Assembly (NCBI RefSeq): GCF_033568475.1
Contig: NC_133122.1
Coordinates: forward strand, 18,222,206-18,286,205
Direction: 5' to 3'
Source: Henckelia pumila
Taxonomy: Eukaryota > Streptophyta > Magnoliopsida > Lamiales > Gesneriaceae
DNA length: 64,000 bases
The position numbers were made by a program, and so were the translations under genes. Numbering within the stretch: the first letter of the stretch is position 1; the number at the start of each line of letters is the position of its first letter. The notes under the pieces are model-generated. The model saw only the letters and a program-made list of their open reading frames with translations, ran no database searches and was not told where the DNA came from. Shown piece after piece: positions 1 through 12,098 of this stretch.

Positions 1-1529
1 GGATCCACTAGAAGACTTTGATTTATACAAGTCATTTGTACAAACCCAATCCAAGACTAGGACTTACCATTGCCTATCTTAGAACTCCTAGCCACCACTC
101 GATTGTAGGCCGCAACCTCACAATCCGCATATAGTTTTACGTCTTTATGTCAAGACTACAAACACAATATTTAACGTCTTTGTGTAAAGACTCTCACTCA
201 ACTAATCTATGAAATACATCTCTCTTTTATATGTGAGTGAGTTGGGTGTGAAGAACTTGACTTTTCACGCTCAAGAATTTTGATGGTTCTTCACACCTTG
301 GGCTTTGCTCTCAACTAGCTGATTTCTTCAAGTAGGCTGCCCATATTTTTGATCTCCTTCAATAGCTTATGTTTGAACTCCAAGATGTTGTATTTATAGG
401 CTCAAAGAGTGATATAACCGTTAGACACAAAAATAGAGCCGTTAAAATACTTTTGTAATATTTTTGTACCTTTTCTGGAGCTAAACTGAATTTCACTAAA
501 CTTATCTTGGTAAACTGAATTTGGTGCAAAACTGATACTGTAGCAGTTTCGGCACTGTAGCAGTTGAGCGATCTTCAGTTTGGGTGGGTAAACTACTCTT
601 GGTCAACTTCAGTTTAGGTAGTAGTTTAGCAACTTCCGAGACATGTGATCAGTCTAGCTCTGTATCTCTTGATTCGTTGATTTCTGGGCAAAGTGATTAA
701 TACAAAATTTGTAGCCCTTGATCTTAGATTTCCAACGCCACCAGAATCAATCAATTCTGAGTTCATATGCAAAAGTTATAGTCGAAATACCAGAGCTGCT
801 CAAAATCAGTTTAGCACAGAATCAATTGAGTGCATGCGAGTAGTTTAGTGCTATATCTCTTGATCCGTTACTTTCTGGGCAACGTTATAAACATAAAAGT
901 TGTAGCCCTTGTTCTTAGCTTTCCACGGAATCAAGAATCACTCAATTCGGAGTTCATATGCGAAAGTTATTCTTAATAAACCAGACTGTTGCAGAAATTC
1001 TGCTCTGCAGAATTTCACTTCCGCACAAGTAACTTCAACTCCGTTTAGCATCTATTTAGAATCCGATTCAGTATTCAACTTGTGAATATGATTTGTAGAT
1101 CATTCTCTTATATTTCCAACGCATGGTGAATCGTTCCATTCGAATAATTGAGCTGCAAGATATGGCCAAATTACCAGAACTTCTTGAGGTAAACTGATGG
1201 TGTGTTTGCTGCTAAACTGATCCGATTCAATTTGGTATTGCGACGTCATTTTGGCCAAGATAACATCCGTTTTTCTCAACTGACGTGAGATACAATATGT
1301 TCCAAATTGGGTTTTATTTGTAGTTGCTTTGGCGGATAATCATTTGGATCACTGAGATGTAAGATATCATTAAAAAACTGAAGCTCGCCAGAAATTCAGT
1401 TTAGCTAATTTCGAGTTTTGGCTTCCATCTTGAGTTGACAACTTCACACTATAATAAATATGTTAGAAACACAATAAAAAGTTTTGTTATCATCAAAATC
1501 AAGATTTCTTGTGTTCCAAAAACCCAACA
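1..1529 (-). repeat. LARD 3' LTR, partial (copy A)
   Basis: Nearly the same sequence recurs at 12099-14005 and 26773-28677, where it is complete at about 1.9 kb. Here the window edge cuts it. On the minus strand it begins at 1529 (TGTTGGGTTT...), just after a purine tract, the reverse complement of tctccccctttttt at about 1531-1545. That order, PPT then LTR, makes this the 3' LTR. The motif ttttgatgataacaaaact near the LTR start is typical of Copia SIRE-type LTRs. It has no coding capacity. Confidence 0.85.
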
Positions 1530-2846
1530 ATCTCCCCCTTTTTTATGATCACAAAACTAGGATAAAAATATGAACATTTAAACTTAAGTAATGCAAAAAT
1601 CATTTTTTTATCTAACATATTTCTCTCCCTTTTTGTGTGAATCAAAAAGATTAAAAAAAAAAAAAAAACTCTCCCCCTTAAAATTATAATTAGCTCTCCC
1701 CCTATATTTTATAAAGGTAGAGGGGTGACTAACTCATGAAAACAACTTCAATTAAATATGTATGCAAAAAATAAATTTTCATCATCACTTGATTATTTTG
1801 GTAAAAGAGATCGCATTTCGGGACAACAATGCCGAAACAAAAAAAAAACAAGGGAAGTGTTTGAAAATATCACATACTATGAATTTTAGTCACTCACAAA
1901 GATCAAGAGATAATTAAAAATTGACTTGACCAAATCATCTTCCATATTTCTCTACTTTTGCCACCATATATAGTCAACAAGTATAAGTAGATCAAGAAGT
2001 TGTAAAATATCATTGTGATCCCAAAATAAGTAAGCTTATGATGTGTCCCTTCAATGAATGATTATAAAAAGATTTAAGCATGTAGAAGGTATTCAAATAA
2101 AAAAATAATGATCTCACAATGATATTATTTATCCTCTTTTTCACAAAAACAAGTGATTACTTATGCAAGTAGAGAAAGTACACTGGAACTCAAATCATTT
2201 TTCGAATAAACGGATTTGATATTTGAAATTATAAAGCGCAAGTATATGAAAGATACAATTGCAAGTCAAAAATCATTACTCTCCTTATCTTTATAATATG
2301 ATCATAAAAGAATTTTAAAGAGCAAACAAAAAGTTTTGTAGCATATGACATTTCATTAATTTTAAATTTTCAAAAATATGAAATGCACAAATAGTTTCAA
2401 CACAAATAAAACAAGTTGAGCAACTAGCAAACTTAATCAAAAATTGACAAATATAACTCGAACCGCCAAGCAACACAAAGCCAAGATTGACATACCAACT
2501 GAAATATTCATAAATCATTTAAGCGTCCCTTTTATCTATTTAAGCACAACTATTGATGTAAGGGAATTGACTAGACATGCTTGATATCAACAATATGCTA
2601 GCACAAATAGAACATCATATTGGCAGTCAACTCAAGTGCTCTTCTCAAATCTAATTTAAAAAATGAATGTACCGAGTTTTCTTGACAATGTATGGTTGTG
2701 ATTCAAGGTAATAAGTCTCTTAAATTGATTAGTGCAACATCCTTGAGCTTCTGGACAAAAACACCAACTCATGTCCTATGCTCTGTTTTCTGCGGCAGCA
2801 CACCGGTTTGAATTCAAAGAATAAACTGCTTTTCCTCGTGCATAAC
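1530..2846 (-). mobile_element. LARD internal region, copy A, PPT-side part
   Basis: This non-coding internal sequence matches 14006-15109 plus 21972-22183. Three purine-rich stretches on the minus strand (ctccccc on plus, near 1533, 1671 and 1695) lie just inside the LTR. No ORF resembles gag or pol, so the element depended on proteins from elsewhere. It continues at 11861-12098 beyond the Tekay insertion. The rejoined internal region is only about 1.55 kb. Confidence 0.8.
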
Positions 2847-4979
2847 TGTGAGGCCCGGTTACTCTAATTACATTTAATTATCATACAAACAAATAATTAG
2901 AAGTCAAAGCAGCGGAAAAACGATTTAAAATAAATTTTGGGCCTATAAAAATTTCGGCATAACCTCCCCGTAAGTAGGACATCCCAAAATACACAGACAA
3001 CAGTTTATTTAAAATAACTAAAACTAGGAACTCAACAAACTTAAACATCACACAACCATGTGCCGGCCAGGCACGAAAACAAATTAAAACAGTTAACACA
3101 TACCTGAGCCGACAAGGCTTGATAATAATTTAAAACATAGCAGGAACTCTCAAATACAACACAAATACATCGGGGCATCTCCCCGGAGAATATAAAAATG
3201 ACTCTAACATAATACATAATATAACTCCGATAATACATAATATAACTGGGAGACAAGACATGATCCAACCTCCTCAACGAGCTCCGCCAGCGGACCCTCC
3301 GCCTGGTGCTGAAAAGTCACTTGGGTAGCCTACCATGGTGCCAAACAGCAGCCACAGTAGCCCCCCAGAATTAACTGAGGTTAGGATTCTGGTATGAAAC
3401 AGTTAGGCAACAACAACAAAACATATAAACTATGCATAAACACATTATAAAATGTAGTATGCAATGCATGAACTGGGCTCAAAGTAAACGGGATAACAGG
3501 AGCCAACAAACGGTACGATAACAACTGGAACAATGCTCGAGCTAGAACACAGGGGAGCTACATCGTCATGTAACTAAACCGCCCTGCCAAGTATGCGAGG
3601 TATGTCGTGCTGGGTGAAATTAAACACCCACGACTCGGCCTCCATACAGCTGATAACGATACAACAGATAGGCACAATAACGAACAACATACGATGTCAA
3701 GATTCCAAGTGCATATCACACAGAAAATGCATCAAGGAATAGACAATCATAATTTCGGTCTCAGGGATACTAGGCATAAAAAGCCACCAGCTGATTCCTG
3801 AAATAACAATGCGTGTGCCCAGAGTACAATACAACATGATAACGGGTAACAAGAATGATAGGGCTCAACGTGTGACGTAGTGAATATCATGCCCTATTCT
3901 AAATGCCACAAAATATATCAAATAATTTAACATATAAACAACGAGGCATTTAAATTCACATAATCCATATAGTTCACGTAATCAACATAATATCGGCAAA
4001 ACAATATTTATATTTTTATCGTTGTATGTTACCAACCGTAACATACCTATACCAATTCAAACGAAGGTCCTCAACTCTAATTCCCAAAGTTTCGGCCTAC
4101 AACACAATTAATATTCCAATATATATCAAAACGATGCGATATAACCAACGAAATCAAATTAAATCCAAGAGGGTAAAATCCCAAAGTCGACAGCCTGTTA
4201 TACCTCGACTAAACCAGCTGGAATTTGGGTTTAAAAGCTTCAATATTCGAAGCTAGACTGATCTGGAACCGAACAAATATTGTATCACGGCGGTGACACG
4301 GCGGCAGCTCGCCGGAGGACCCAAAACGCAACTGAAACGAGTCGAAATGGTGAGCTAGCATTTGGACATGAACTAGGTTCCGAGTCCTACAGTTACTAAG
4401 CTTAAAAGTACTGAAACTTACCAGGAATTAGTCCGAGAAGAACCCACGAAGAACAGATCACGAACAGAGCTTCGGCATTGCACAGAAGCAGGTCACGAAC
4501 TGGAATCGATTTGGGTACAAATGGGCATCAAATTCAGAGATTCTTAGCTTGAATCGAAGCCACGGATGTAAGGAAGAAAACCCAACAAACGAATCGAATT
4601 TTGGACTCCGGACGAGAAAGTTATGAGCGAAATACGCAGGCTGCACAGTTGGTGACGGGAGTGACGGGATTTGGGGTTAGGGATGAACTTTCTTTTCTCT
4701 TTCTTCCTTTTGTTTTATGCGTGTATATGTATATATGTAAGGGTGTGTGTCCTTTATTTAATTATTATTTGGGCAACTTGACACAGTCCAGATATTTTAA
4801 CGCTCGTGTATTATTTTAACTCTAATATGTATTTTATATCGTTTAATCTCGATATTCAAAAATACATATTTTTAATACACTTACTAATTTATTTGGCATA
4901 AATAATTATTTTAATTTAGCATCTCAATAATAATTCTAATTATGCCAAATTTCCAGATAATTAACTTCTGGGTCTTACA
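2847..4979 (-). repeat. Tekay-like 3' LTR
   Basis: It is the same length as, and nearly identical to, 9728-11860. The four differences seen are near 2961, 3111, 3723 and 4411. On the minus strand the purine-rich tract at 4980-4993 immediately precedes it, so it is the 3' LTR. The short ORFs in it occur equally in both LTRs and look like chance ORFs. Confidence 0.93.
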
Positions 4980-5066
4980 TTTCTCCACCACTAAAAAAAC
5001 AAATTTCGTCCTCGAAATTTCAGTTTACACACATACATCTGAAACGCAAGACACCACACTTCTATG

Positions 5067-6131
5067 CTAGGAATCAAACAAATATGGATAAGAAGTTCTT
5101 ATCTTCTCCTCAGACTCCCAAGTAGATTCCTCTACCCCATGCCTCGACCACTGAACTCGAACTAGTGGTACAACTTTGTTGCGAAGAACTTTCTCCTTGC
5201 GATCCAAGACAGACATAGGATACTCAGTATAAGACAATGCTGGATCGAGTTCAACCTCATCAGGCTGAATGACATGAGACGGATCAGGCTCATACTTACG
5301 CAACATAGATACATGAAACACATCGTGGATGCCATCCAAAGATTGTGGCAACTCCAACCGATAAGCACAAGGCCCAATACGTTCAACAATTCTATAAGGA
5401 CCAATGTATCGAGGTGACAACTTACCTCTCATACCAAAACGAACAACGCCTCTAAACGGTGATATTTTTAGAAATACAAAATCATCAACTTGAAATTCCA
5501 AAGGTCGACGACGTTTATTCGCATAGCTTGTTTGTCGATCTTGGGCAGCTTTCATTCTTTGACGTATCAACTGAACTTTGTCATGCATTTCCTGAACAAT
5601 CTCGGGTCCAGTCAATTGCTTTTCACCGAACTCATCCCAACAGAGCGGTGATCTACATCTGCGACCATACAAAGCTTCAAAAGGAGCCATGCCTATAGTC
5701 ACTTGGAAACTGTTATTGTAAGAAAATTCCGCTAATGGTAAAGCTTCTTGCCAACTCTCTTTAAAATCCATAACTACAGCTCTAAGCAAATCCTCAAGAG
5801 TTTGGATTGTACGCTCAGTTTGACCATCGGTCTGAGGATGGTATGCAGTACTCATCGCAAGTCGTGTACCCATTTCTTTTTGGAAGCTAGTCCAAAACTT
5901 TGAAGTAAATCTAGGGTCACGATCCGAGACTATTGCAACTGGAACTCCATGCAGTCTCACAATATTCTCAATAAACAAACGAGCCATTTTCTTATACGAG
6001 TAAGTCCTTTCATACGGAATAAAGTGAGCTGACTTGGACAATCTATCAACCACTACCCAAATGGCATCGAAGTGACGAGAAGTACGTGGCAAATGAGTGA
6101 CAAATCCATAGCCACATGTTCCCAGTTCCAC
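5067..6131 (-). CDS. Gypsy pol, 3' part: integrase core and chromodomain-like tail
   Basis: This is the downstream reading frame of the Tekay-like polyprotein, read after a frameshift near 6100. The real in-phase portion begins there; the ATG at 6131 is incidental. The integrase catalytic core is recognisable: a first Asp in the segment [12 protein letters not shown], a second in VSDRDPRF, and the Glu within [16 protein letters not shown]-like segment follows. The C-terminus ([17 protein letters not shown]) resembles the chromodomain of chromoviruses, which in this group biases where integration occurs. The frame runs to a stop at 5067, about 90 bp before the 3' LTR. Catalytic residues are present, but the frame is split from the upstream domains. 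Confidence 0.88.
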   Translation of the reverse strand: MELGTCGYGFVTHLPRTSRHFDAIWVVVDRLSKSAHFIPYERTYSYKKMARLFIENIVRLHGVPVAIVSDRDPRFTSKFWTSFQKEMGTRLAMSTAYHPQTDGQTERTIQTLEDLLRAVVMDFKESWQEALPLAEFSYNNSFQVTIGMAPFEALYGRRCRSPLCWDEFGEKQLTGPEIVQEMHDKVQLIRQRMKAAQDRQTSYANKRRRPLEFQVDDFVFLKISPFRGVVRFGMRGKLSPRYIGPYRIVERIGPCAYRLELPQSLDGIHDVFHVSMLRKYEPDPSHVIQPDEVELDPALSYTEYPMSVLDRKEKVLRNKVVPLVRVQWSRHGVEESTWESEEKIRTSYPYLFDS

Positions 6132-9100
6132 TGAGGAACTTCAAGACTGTGCAGTAATCCTCCTGGTCTCATACGTTCTGCCTTGACTTGCTGACAGACC
6201 ATACAACGAGATACAAACTCAGCTACATCCTTCTTCATGTTCTTCCACCAAAATTGAGGTCTGAGAATATGATACATTTTCTTGCCTCCTGGGTGAATGC
6301 TATAACGAGTGCAATGAGCTTCATTAAGGATGGCTGTGCGCAAGTCAGGAATATCTGGGACAACTAATCTTCCATTCAATCGAAGAGAGTCATCTAAATA
6401 AATTGAAAATCCAGATTGATGTCCTTGAGTCACTAAATCATAAGACTTCTGGATCTGATCATCTGACTTTTGGGCAGCTTTAATAATCTGAATTAACTCA
6501 GGTTCAACAGAAATCTGAGAAACACAGATAGCATTCCCTTGAATCTGAAAATTCAAACCAGAAGTGCAGATATCCTCGTGCAACTTAGAAATATAGATTG
6601 AGGAGAGTTGAGCATCATTATCGACTTTACGACTCAAAGCATCAGCAATGACATTCACTTTTCCCGGCTGATATTGGATCTCACAATCATAATCTTTCAA
6701 CAGATCCATCCAACGTCTTTGTCTCATATTCAAATCAGATTGAGAAAATAAATATTTGAGACTCTTATGATCTGAATAAATTACAAATTGTTCTCCAAAT
6801 AGATAATGTCTCCAGACTTTTAGAGCAAAGACAATAGCAGCCAATTCCAAATCATGAACAGGATATCTAGATTCATGTGTCTTCAACTGACGAGAACCAT
6901 AAGCCACTACTCTGCCATGTTGCATCAAGACACAACCTAATCCTCGAGACGAAGCATCTGTGCAAACAACAAATCCTCCAGAACCACTTGGAATTGTAAG
7001 TACTGGTGCAGAAGTCAATCTCTTCTTCAACTCAACAAAACTTGACTCACATTCATCAGACCAAATGAATTTCTGATTTTTCTGAGTCAACAAAGTGATA
7101 GGTTTAGCAATCTTTGAGAATCCTTCAATGAATCTACGATAATAACCAGCTAAACCCATAAAACTCCGAATCTCTGGCACATTCGTCGGTCTTGGCCAAT
7201 TCAATACTGCTTCTACTTTACTTGGATCAACAGAAATACCATGTTCAGAGATAACATGGCCTAGAAAGACAACTCTGTCTAGCCAGAATTCACACTTGGA
7301 CAACTTTGCATATAATTGTTTCTTTTGAAGAATTCGAAGAATTAACCTCAAGTGCTTGGCGTGTTCTTCTTCGGACTTAGAATAAATAAGAATATCGTCG
7401 ATGAAAACAATGACAAACTTATCGAAATATTTTCTGAATACACGATTCATCAAGTCCATGAAAATAGCAGGAGCATTAGTCAAACCAAAAGGCATAACTA
7501 AAAATTCAAAGTGTCCATATCTAGTGCGAAATGCTGTTTTTGTAACATCTTGTTGTCTAACTCGTACTTGGTGATATCCAGAGCGAAGATCAATCTTGGA
7601 ATACACCGCCGTACCTTGTAACTGATCAAACAAGTCATCAATTCTTGGAAGTGGATATTTATTCTTGATGGTTGACTTATTCAATTGTCTGTAATCAATA
7701 CACATTCTCATCGTGCCATCTTTCTTTTTAACAAAAAGAACAGGAGCACCCCAAGGTGAAGAACTTGGGCGAATATAACCTTTACTCAACAATTCCTGTA
7801 ACTGTTCTTTCAATTCTTTTAACTCAACAGGAGCTAATCGATACGGTGCTCGAGATATAGGTTCAGTTCCTGGCATCAGTTCTATACTGAACTCAACTTC
7901 TCGTTCTGGTGGAAATCCAGGAATTTCCTCAGGAAATACATCAGAAAATTCACAGACAACAGGAATGTCAGATATTGACCGCTCACCTTGAGACAGATCG
8001 ACAGCATAAACAAGAAAACCTTCATTTCCTGAGTCCAACAGACGAGTCATTTCGATAGAAGAGACTAAAGGAATCTTAGCTCGTGAACCTCGACCATAGA
8101 AATTCCATTTAGGAGCAAAACTAGGTCTAAATCGAACTATTCCTCTATAACAATCGACAGTGGCTTTATTAGAAGTTAGAACATCCATACCCACAATACA
8201 ATCGAAATCATGCATAGGTAGGACTATAAGATTCAGGTACAACACATTATCAGCATAGAGCAACACCGCATTAAACACAACATTATTAGTTATGATCATT
8301 CTTCCCATTGGAGTAGCAACTGATAAATTTCCATTCATACTAGTGGTGCAAAGATCATGCGAAGCGACAAATGCATGAGAGATAAACGAATGTGATGCTC
8401 CCGTATCAAAGAGTACTCGTGCTGTAAAACCACATAGAGTGCAATTACCAGTAATTACAGTACCTGGAGCTGCCTGTGCCTCGTCCTCTGTCAAGGCAAA
8501 TACACGAACTGGTGGCTGATTTTGCTGACCACCTGGACCTCTTGATTGCTGATGTGGCCTGCTCGACTGCTGAGAAGAGTGGGATGGTGCAGAAAATTTG
8601 CCACCAGGTGTTCCACTACCTGCCTGCACTGATTTTCCTGTCTGACTGGGGCAAACTCGAGCAAAGTGTCCTGGTCTGCCACAAACATTGCAAAGTCCTT
8701 GAACTCCCACACATTGATTGCTGAAATGTTTCCCACCGCAGTTATCACAATAAGGACCAGTGTAGCGTTGTCCACTCTGCTTTCCAGAACCTTCAGAACT
8801 AGTAGAACTAGAACCAGATTTCTTGAATTGTTTCCCTTTTGGACGTAAAGATGAAGTACTAAAATGACTTGAAGATTGCTTGCCATATTGGTGCTGGATA
8901 GGAGTCTTGTTTCCACCTCTCCTTCGAAAACTTGCCTCAGCCCTTTTTGCCAATTCCACAGCTTCGGGATAATTCATTGGCTTTCCAGTCGAGACAAATG
9001 GATGCAAGCGATCATCTAATCCTTCAGTGAAGCTTTCAACAATAGCTCCCTGACTAGCAGCAACATGAGGAGCATACTTCAACAGTTCGTAAAAAGTATC

Positions 9101-9556
9101 AGCATAGTCTTGCACCGACGTATTTCCTTGTTTCAAGTTATGGAATTCAGTTGATTTGGCACTATAGAATGATGGAGGACAATAACTTTCCCTGAACTTC
9201 AGCTTGAATACATCCCAAGACGGTGTTACTTTCTGAGATTCCAAAGTCATCAAGGTAGTAGCCCACCACATCTTAGCACGATCCTTCAACTGATGGAGTG
9301 CTAGCTTCAAACGTTGCGCCGACGGATATTCAATCAAATCAAAGAGATCTTCAATCTCGGTAATCCAGATTTCAGCTTTTTCAGGTCCCTCATTACCAAA
9401 ATAACGAGGTGGACGCATGGTATGGAAACGGGCAACTAACTCATCCATCCTAAGTTGTTCCAATCGTCCAGTAGCTTGATTAACCTCGGTATTAACATCA
9501 ATGCGAGGTCTCCCACGACCACGCCCACGTTCAGCATTATTACCACTTTCAGCCAT
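6053..9556 (-). CDS. Gypsy gag-pol polyprotein, 5' part (gag, PR, RT, RNase H, integrase zinc finger)
   Basis: An open frame of 1,167 codons starts at the ATG at 9556 (MAESGNN...). An in-frame ATG at 9649 would add a hydrophobic leader unlike gag. The gag domain comes first. A CCHC zinc knuckle ([14 protein letters not shown]) lies near residue 290 and the aspartic protease motif DTGAS near 385. The RT follows, with its catalytic FIDD motif near residue 720. RNase H ([10 protein letters not shown]) is near 865 and an HHCC integrase zinc finger near 1075-1115. Just before the integrase core the frame is lost by an apparent one-base deletion in a short T run near 6100, and translation ends at 6053. 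A sequencing or assembly error at that base would give the same picture. Confidence 0.9.
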   Translation of the reverse strand: MAESGNNAERGRGRGRPRIDVNTEVNQATGRLEQLRMDELVARFHTMRPPRYFGNEGPEKAEIWITEIEDLFDLIEYPSAQRLKLALHQLKDRAKMWWATTLMTLESQKVTPSWDVFKLKFRESYCPPSFYSAKSTEFHNLKQGNTSVQDYADTFYELLKYAPHVAASQGAIVESFTEGLDDRLHPFVSTGKPMNYPEAVELAKRAEASFRRRGGNKTPIQHQYGKQSSSHFSTSSLRPKGKQFKKSGSSSTSSEGSGKQSGQRYTGPYCDNCGGKHFSNQCVGVQGLCNVCGRPGHFARVCPSQTGKSVQAGSGTPGGKFSAPSHSSQQSSRPHQQSRGPGGQQNQPPVRVFALTEDEAQAAPGTVITGNCTLCGFTARVLFDTGASHSFISHAFVASHDLCTTSMNGNLSVATPMGRMIITNNVVFNAVLLYADNVLYLNLIVLPMHDFDCIVGMDVLTSNKATVDCYRGIVRFRPSFAPKWNFYGRGSRAKIPLVSSIEMTRLLDSGNEGFLVYAVDLSQGERSISDIPVVCEFSDVFPEEIPGFPPEREVEFSIELMPGTEPISRAPYRLAPVELKELKEQLQELLSKGYIRPSSSPWGAPVLFVKKKDGTMRMCIDYRQLNKSTIKNKYPLPRIDDLFDQLQGTAVYSKIDLRSGYHQVRVRQQDVTKTAFRTRYGHFEFLVMPFGLTNAPAIFMDLMNRVFRKYFDKFVIVFIDDILIYSKSEEEHAKHLRLILRILQKKQLYAKLSKCEFWLDRVVFLGHVISEHGISVDPSKVEAVLNWPRPTNVPEIRSFMGLAGYYRRFIEGFSKIAKPITLLTQKNQKFIWSDECESSFVELKKRLTSAPVLTIPSGSGGFVVCTDASSRGLGCVLMQHGRVVAYGSRQLKTHESRYPVHDLELAAIVFALKVWRHYLFGEQFVIYSDHKSLKYLFSQSDLNMRQRRWMDLLKDYDCEIQYQPGKVNVIADALSRKVDNDAQLSSIYISKLHEDICTSGLNFQIQGNAICVSQISVEPELIQIIKAAQKSDDQIQKSYDLVTQGHQSGFSIYLDDSLRLNGRLVVPDIPDLRTAILNEAHCTRYSIHPGGKKMYHILRPQFWWKNMKKDVAEFVSRCMVCQQVKAERMRPGGLLHSLEVPQWNWEHVAMDLSLICHVLLVTSMPFG

Positions 9557-9712
9557 TCTATAAATATAAATCATAATAAGAATTAGAATGAAAATAAACA
9601 TATCACATATGCACATAAACATGCTGAAAAGTAGCAACAACAAGCGCAAAAATCAACTTTAGTGTCTAGACTCAAGTGTCCTAGACTCTAGTTTGAGCAT
9701 ATCCCAGTTTAT

Positions 9713-9724
9713 GCTCTGATACCA
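9713..9724 (-). other. Primer-binding site of the Tekay-like element
   Basis: On the minus strand this reads TGGTATCAGAGC, complementary to the 3' end of plant initiator Met tRNA. It lies three bases inside the 5' LTR (9728-11860), where minus-strand DNA synthesis would be primed. Confidence 0.88.
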
Positions 9725-9727
9725 TGA

Positions 9728-11860
9728 TGTGAGGCCCGGTTACTCTAATTACATTTAATTATCATACAAACAAATAATTAGAAGTCAAAGCAGCGGAAAA
9801 ACGATTTAAAATAAATTTTGGGCCTATAAAAATTTCGGCATGACCTCCCCGTAAGTAGGACATCCCAAAATACACAGACAACAGTTTATTTAAAATAACT
9901 AAAACTAGGAACTCAACAAACTTAAACATCACACAACCATGTGCCGGCCAGGCACGAAAACAAATTAAAACAGTTAACACATACCTGAGCCCACAAGGCT
10001 TGATAATAATTTAAAACATAGCAGGAACTCTCAAATACAACACAAATACATCGGGGCATCTCCCCGGAGAATATAAAAATGACTCTAACATAATACATAA
10101 TATAACTCCGATAATACATAATATAACTGGGAGACAAGACATGATCCAACCTCCTCAACGAGCTCCGCCAGCGGACCCTCCGCCTGGTGCTGAAAAGTCA
10201 CTTGGGTAGCCTACCATGGTGCCAAACAGCAGCCACAGTAGCCCCCCAGAATTAACTGAGGTTAGGATTCTGGTATGAAACAGTTAGGCAACAACAACAA
10301 AACATATAAACTATGCATAAACACATTATAAAATGTAGTATGCAATGCATGAACTGGGCTCAAAGTAAACGGGATAACAGGAGCCAACAAACGGTACGAT
10401 AACAACTGGAACAATGCTCGAGCTAGAACACAGGGGAGCTACATCGTCATGTAACTAAACCGCCCTGCCAAGTATGCGAGGTATGTCGTGCTGGGTGAAA
10501 TTAAACACCCACGACTCGGCCTCCATACAGCTGATAACGATACAACAGATAGGCACAATAACGAACAACATACGATGTCAAGATTCCAAGTGCATATCAC
10601 ACAAAAAATGCATCAAGGAATAGACAATCATAATTTCGGTCTCAGGGATACTAGGCATAAAAAGCCACCAGCTGATTCCTGAAATAACAATGCGTGTGCC
10701 CAGAGTACAATACAACATGATAACGGGTAACAAGAATGATAGGGCTCAACGTGTGACGTAGTGAATATCATGCCCTATTCTAAATGCCACAAAATATATC
10801 AAATAATTTAACATATAAACAACGAGGCATTTAAATTCACATAATCCATATAGTTCACGTAATCAACATAATATCGGCAAAACAATATTTATATTTTTAT
10901 CGTTGTATGTTACCAACCGTAACATACCTATACCAATTCAAACGAAGGTCCTCAACTCTAATTCCCAAAGTTTCGGCCTACAACACAATTAATATTCCAA
11001 TATATATCAAAACGATGCGATATAACCAACGAAATCAAATTAAATCCAAGAGGGTAAAATCCCAAAGTCGACAGCCTGTTATACCTCGACTAAACCAGCT
11101 GGAATTTGGGTTTAAAAGCTTCAATATTCGAAGCTAGACTGATCTGGAACCGAACAAATATTGTATCACGGCGGTGACACGGCGGCAGCTCGCCGGAGGA
11201 CCCAAAACGCAACTGAAACGAGTCGAAATGGTGAGCTAGCATTTGGACATGAACTAGGTTCCGAGTCCTACAGTTACTAAGCTTAAAAGGACTGAAACTT
11301 ACCAGGAATTAGTCCGAGAAGAACCCACGAAGAACAGATCACGAACAGAGCTTCGGCATTGCACAGAAGCAGGTCACGAACTGGAATCGATTTGGGTACA
11401 AATGGGCATCAAATTCAGAGATTCTTAGCTTGAATCGAAGCCACGGATGTAAGGAAGAAAACCCAACAAACGAATCGAATTTTGGACTCCGGACGAGAAA
11501 GTTATGAGCGAAATACGCAGGCTGCACAGTTGGTGACGGGAGTGACGGGATTTGGGGTTAGGGATGAACTTTCTTTTCTCTTTCTTCCTTTTGTTTTATG
11601 CGTGTATATGTATATATGTAAGGGTGTGTGTCCTTTATTTAATTATTATTTGGGCAACTTGACACAGTCCAGATATTTTAACGCTCGTGTATTATTTTAA
11701 CTCTAATATGTATTTTATATCGTTTAATCTCGATATTCAAAAATACATATTTTTAATACACTTACTAATTTATTTGGCATAAATAATTATTTTAATTTAG
11801 CATCTCAATAATAATTCTAATTATGCCAAATTTCCAGATAATTAACTTCTGGGTCTTACA
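9728..11860 (-). repeat. Tekay-like 5' LTR
   Basis: It is 2,133 bp, about 99.8 % identical by eye to 2847-4979, and followed by the target duplication ATAAC (11861-11865). On the minus strand it precedes the primer site, so it is the promoter-bearing 5' LTR. Confidence 0.93.
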
Positions 11861-12098
11861 ATAACCATGCTGCAAATTTATACCGCTGCGATCCTATACG
11901 AGTTTAGTTTGCAATGCAAAAAGCGGTTTGTCGTTTGGAGACTTGAGCAGAGAGTTATGCTATTTTTCCCAAAGTCGCTACAAGATGCCAGAAAACTCAA
12001 CTATGCATATATATGTTAGAAAAATCATGAAAAACGAATTTTTAAGATCAAAATCAGTTTCAAATGCTATTTCAAGAACAACCCTCTCTGATACCGAT
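11861..12098 (-). mobile_element. LARD internal region, copy A, primer-site part
   Basis: It matches 26536-26772. It holds the primer site next to the shared LTR (minus strand, 12086-12096). That site carries one mismatch (ggtatcagag preceded by C rather than T), whereas copy B keeps the intact TGGTATCAGAG. It is non-coding. Confidence 0.8.

Larger units (their letters stand above)
2847..11860 (-). mobile_element. Full-length Gypsy retrotransposon (Tekay/Del-like chromovirus)
   Basis: The element is 9,014 bp with two 2,133-bp LTRs that start and end TG...CA. It is flanked by the 5-bp target duplication ATAAC (2842-2846 and 11861-11865). A minus-strand primer site lies at 9713-9724 and a purine tract at about 4980-4993. 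By eye the LTRs differ at about four positions (0.2 %), so insertion was recent. Domain order is gag, protease, RT, RNase H, integrase and a C-terminal chromodomain-like segment, which is the Gypsy order and fits the Tekay/Del clade. One frameshift near 6100 is the only lesion I see in coding sequence. The rejoined flanks match LARD copy B. Confidence 0.95.

Noticed and set aside
2847..4979. Several 60-78 codon ORFs within the Tekay LTR
   Set aside because: They recur in both LTRs, have no domain, and lie in promoter/terminator sequence. They are chance ORFs.
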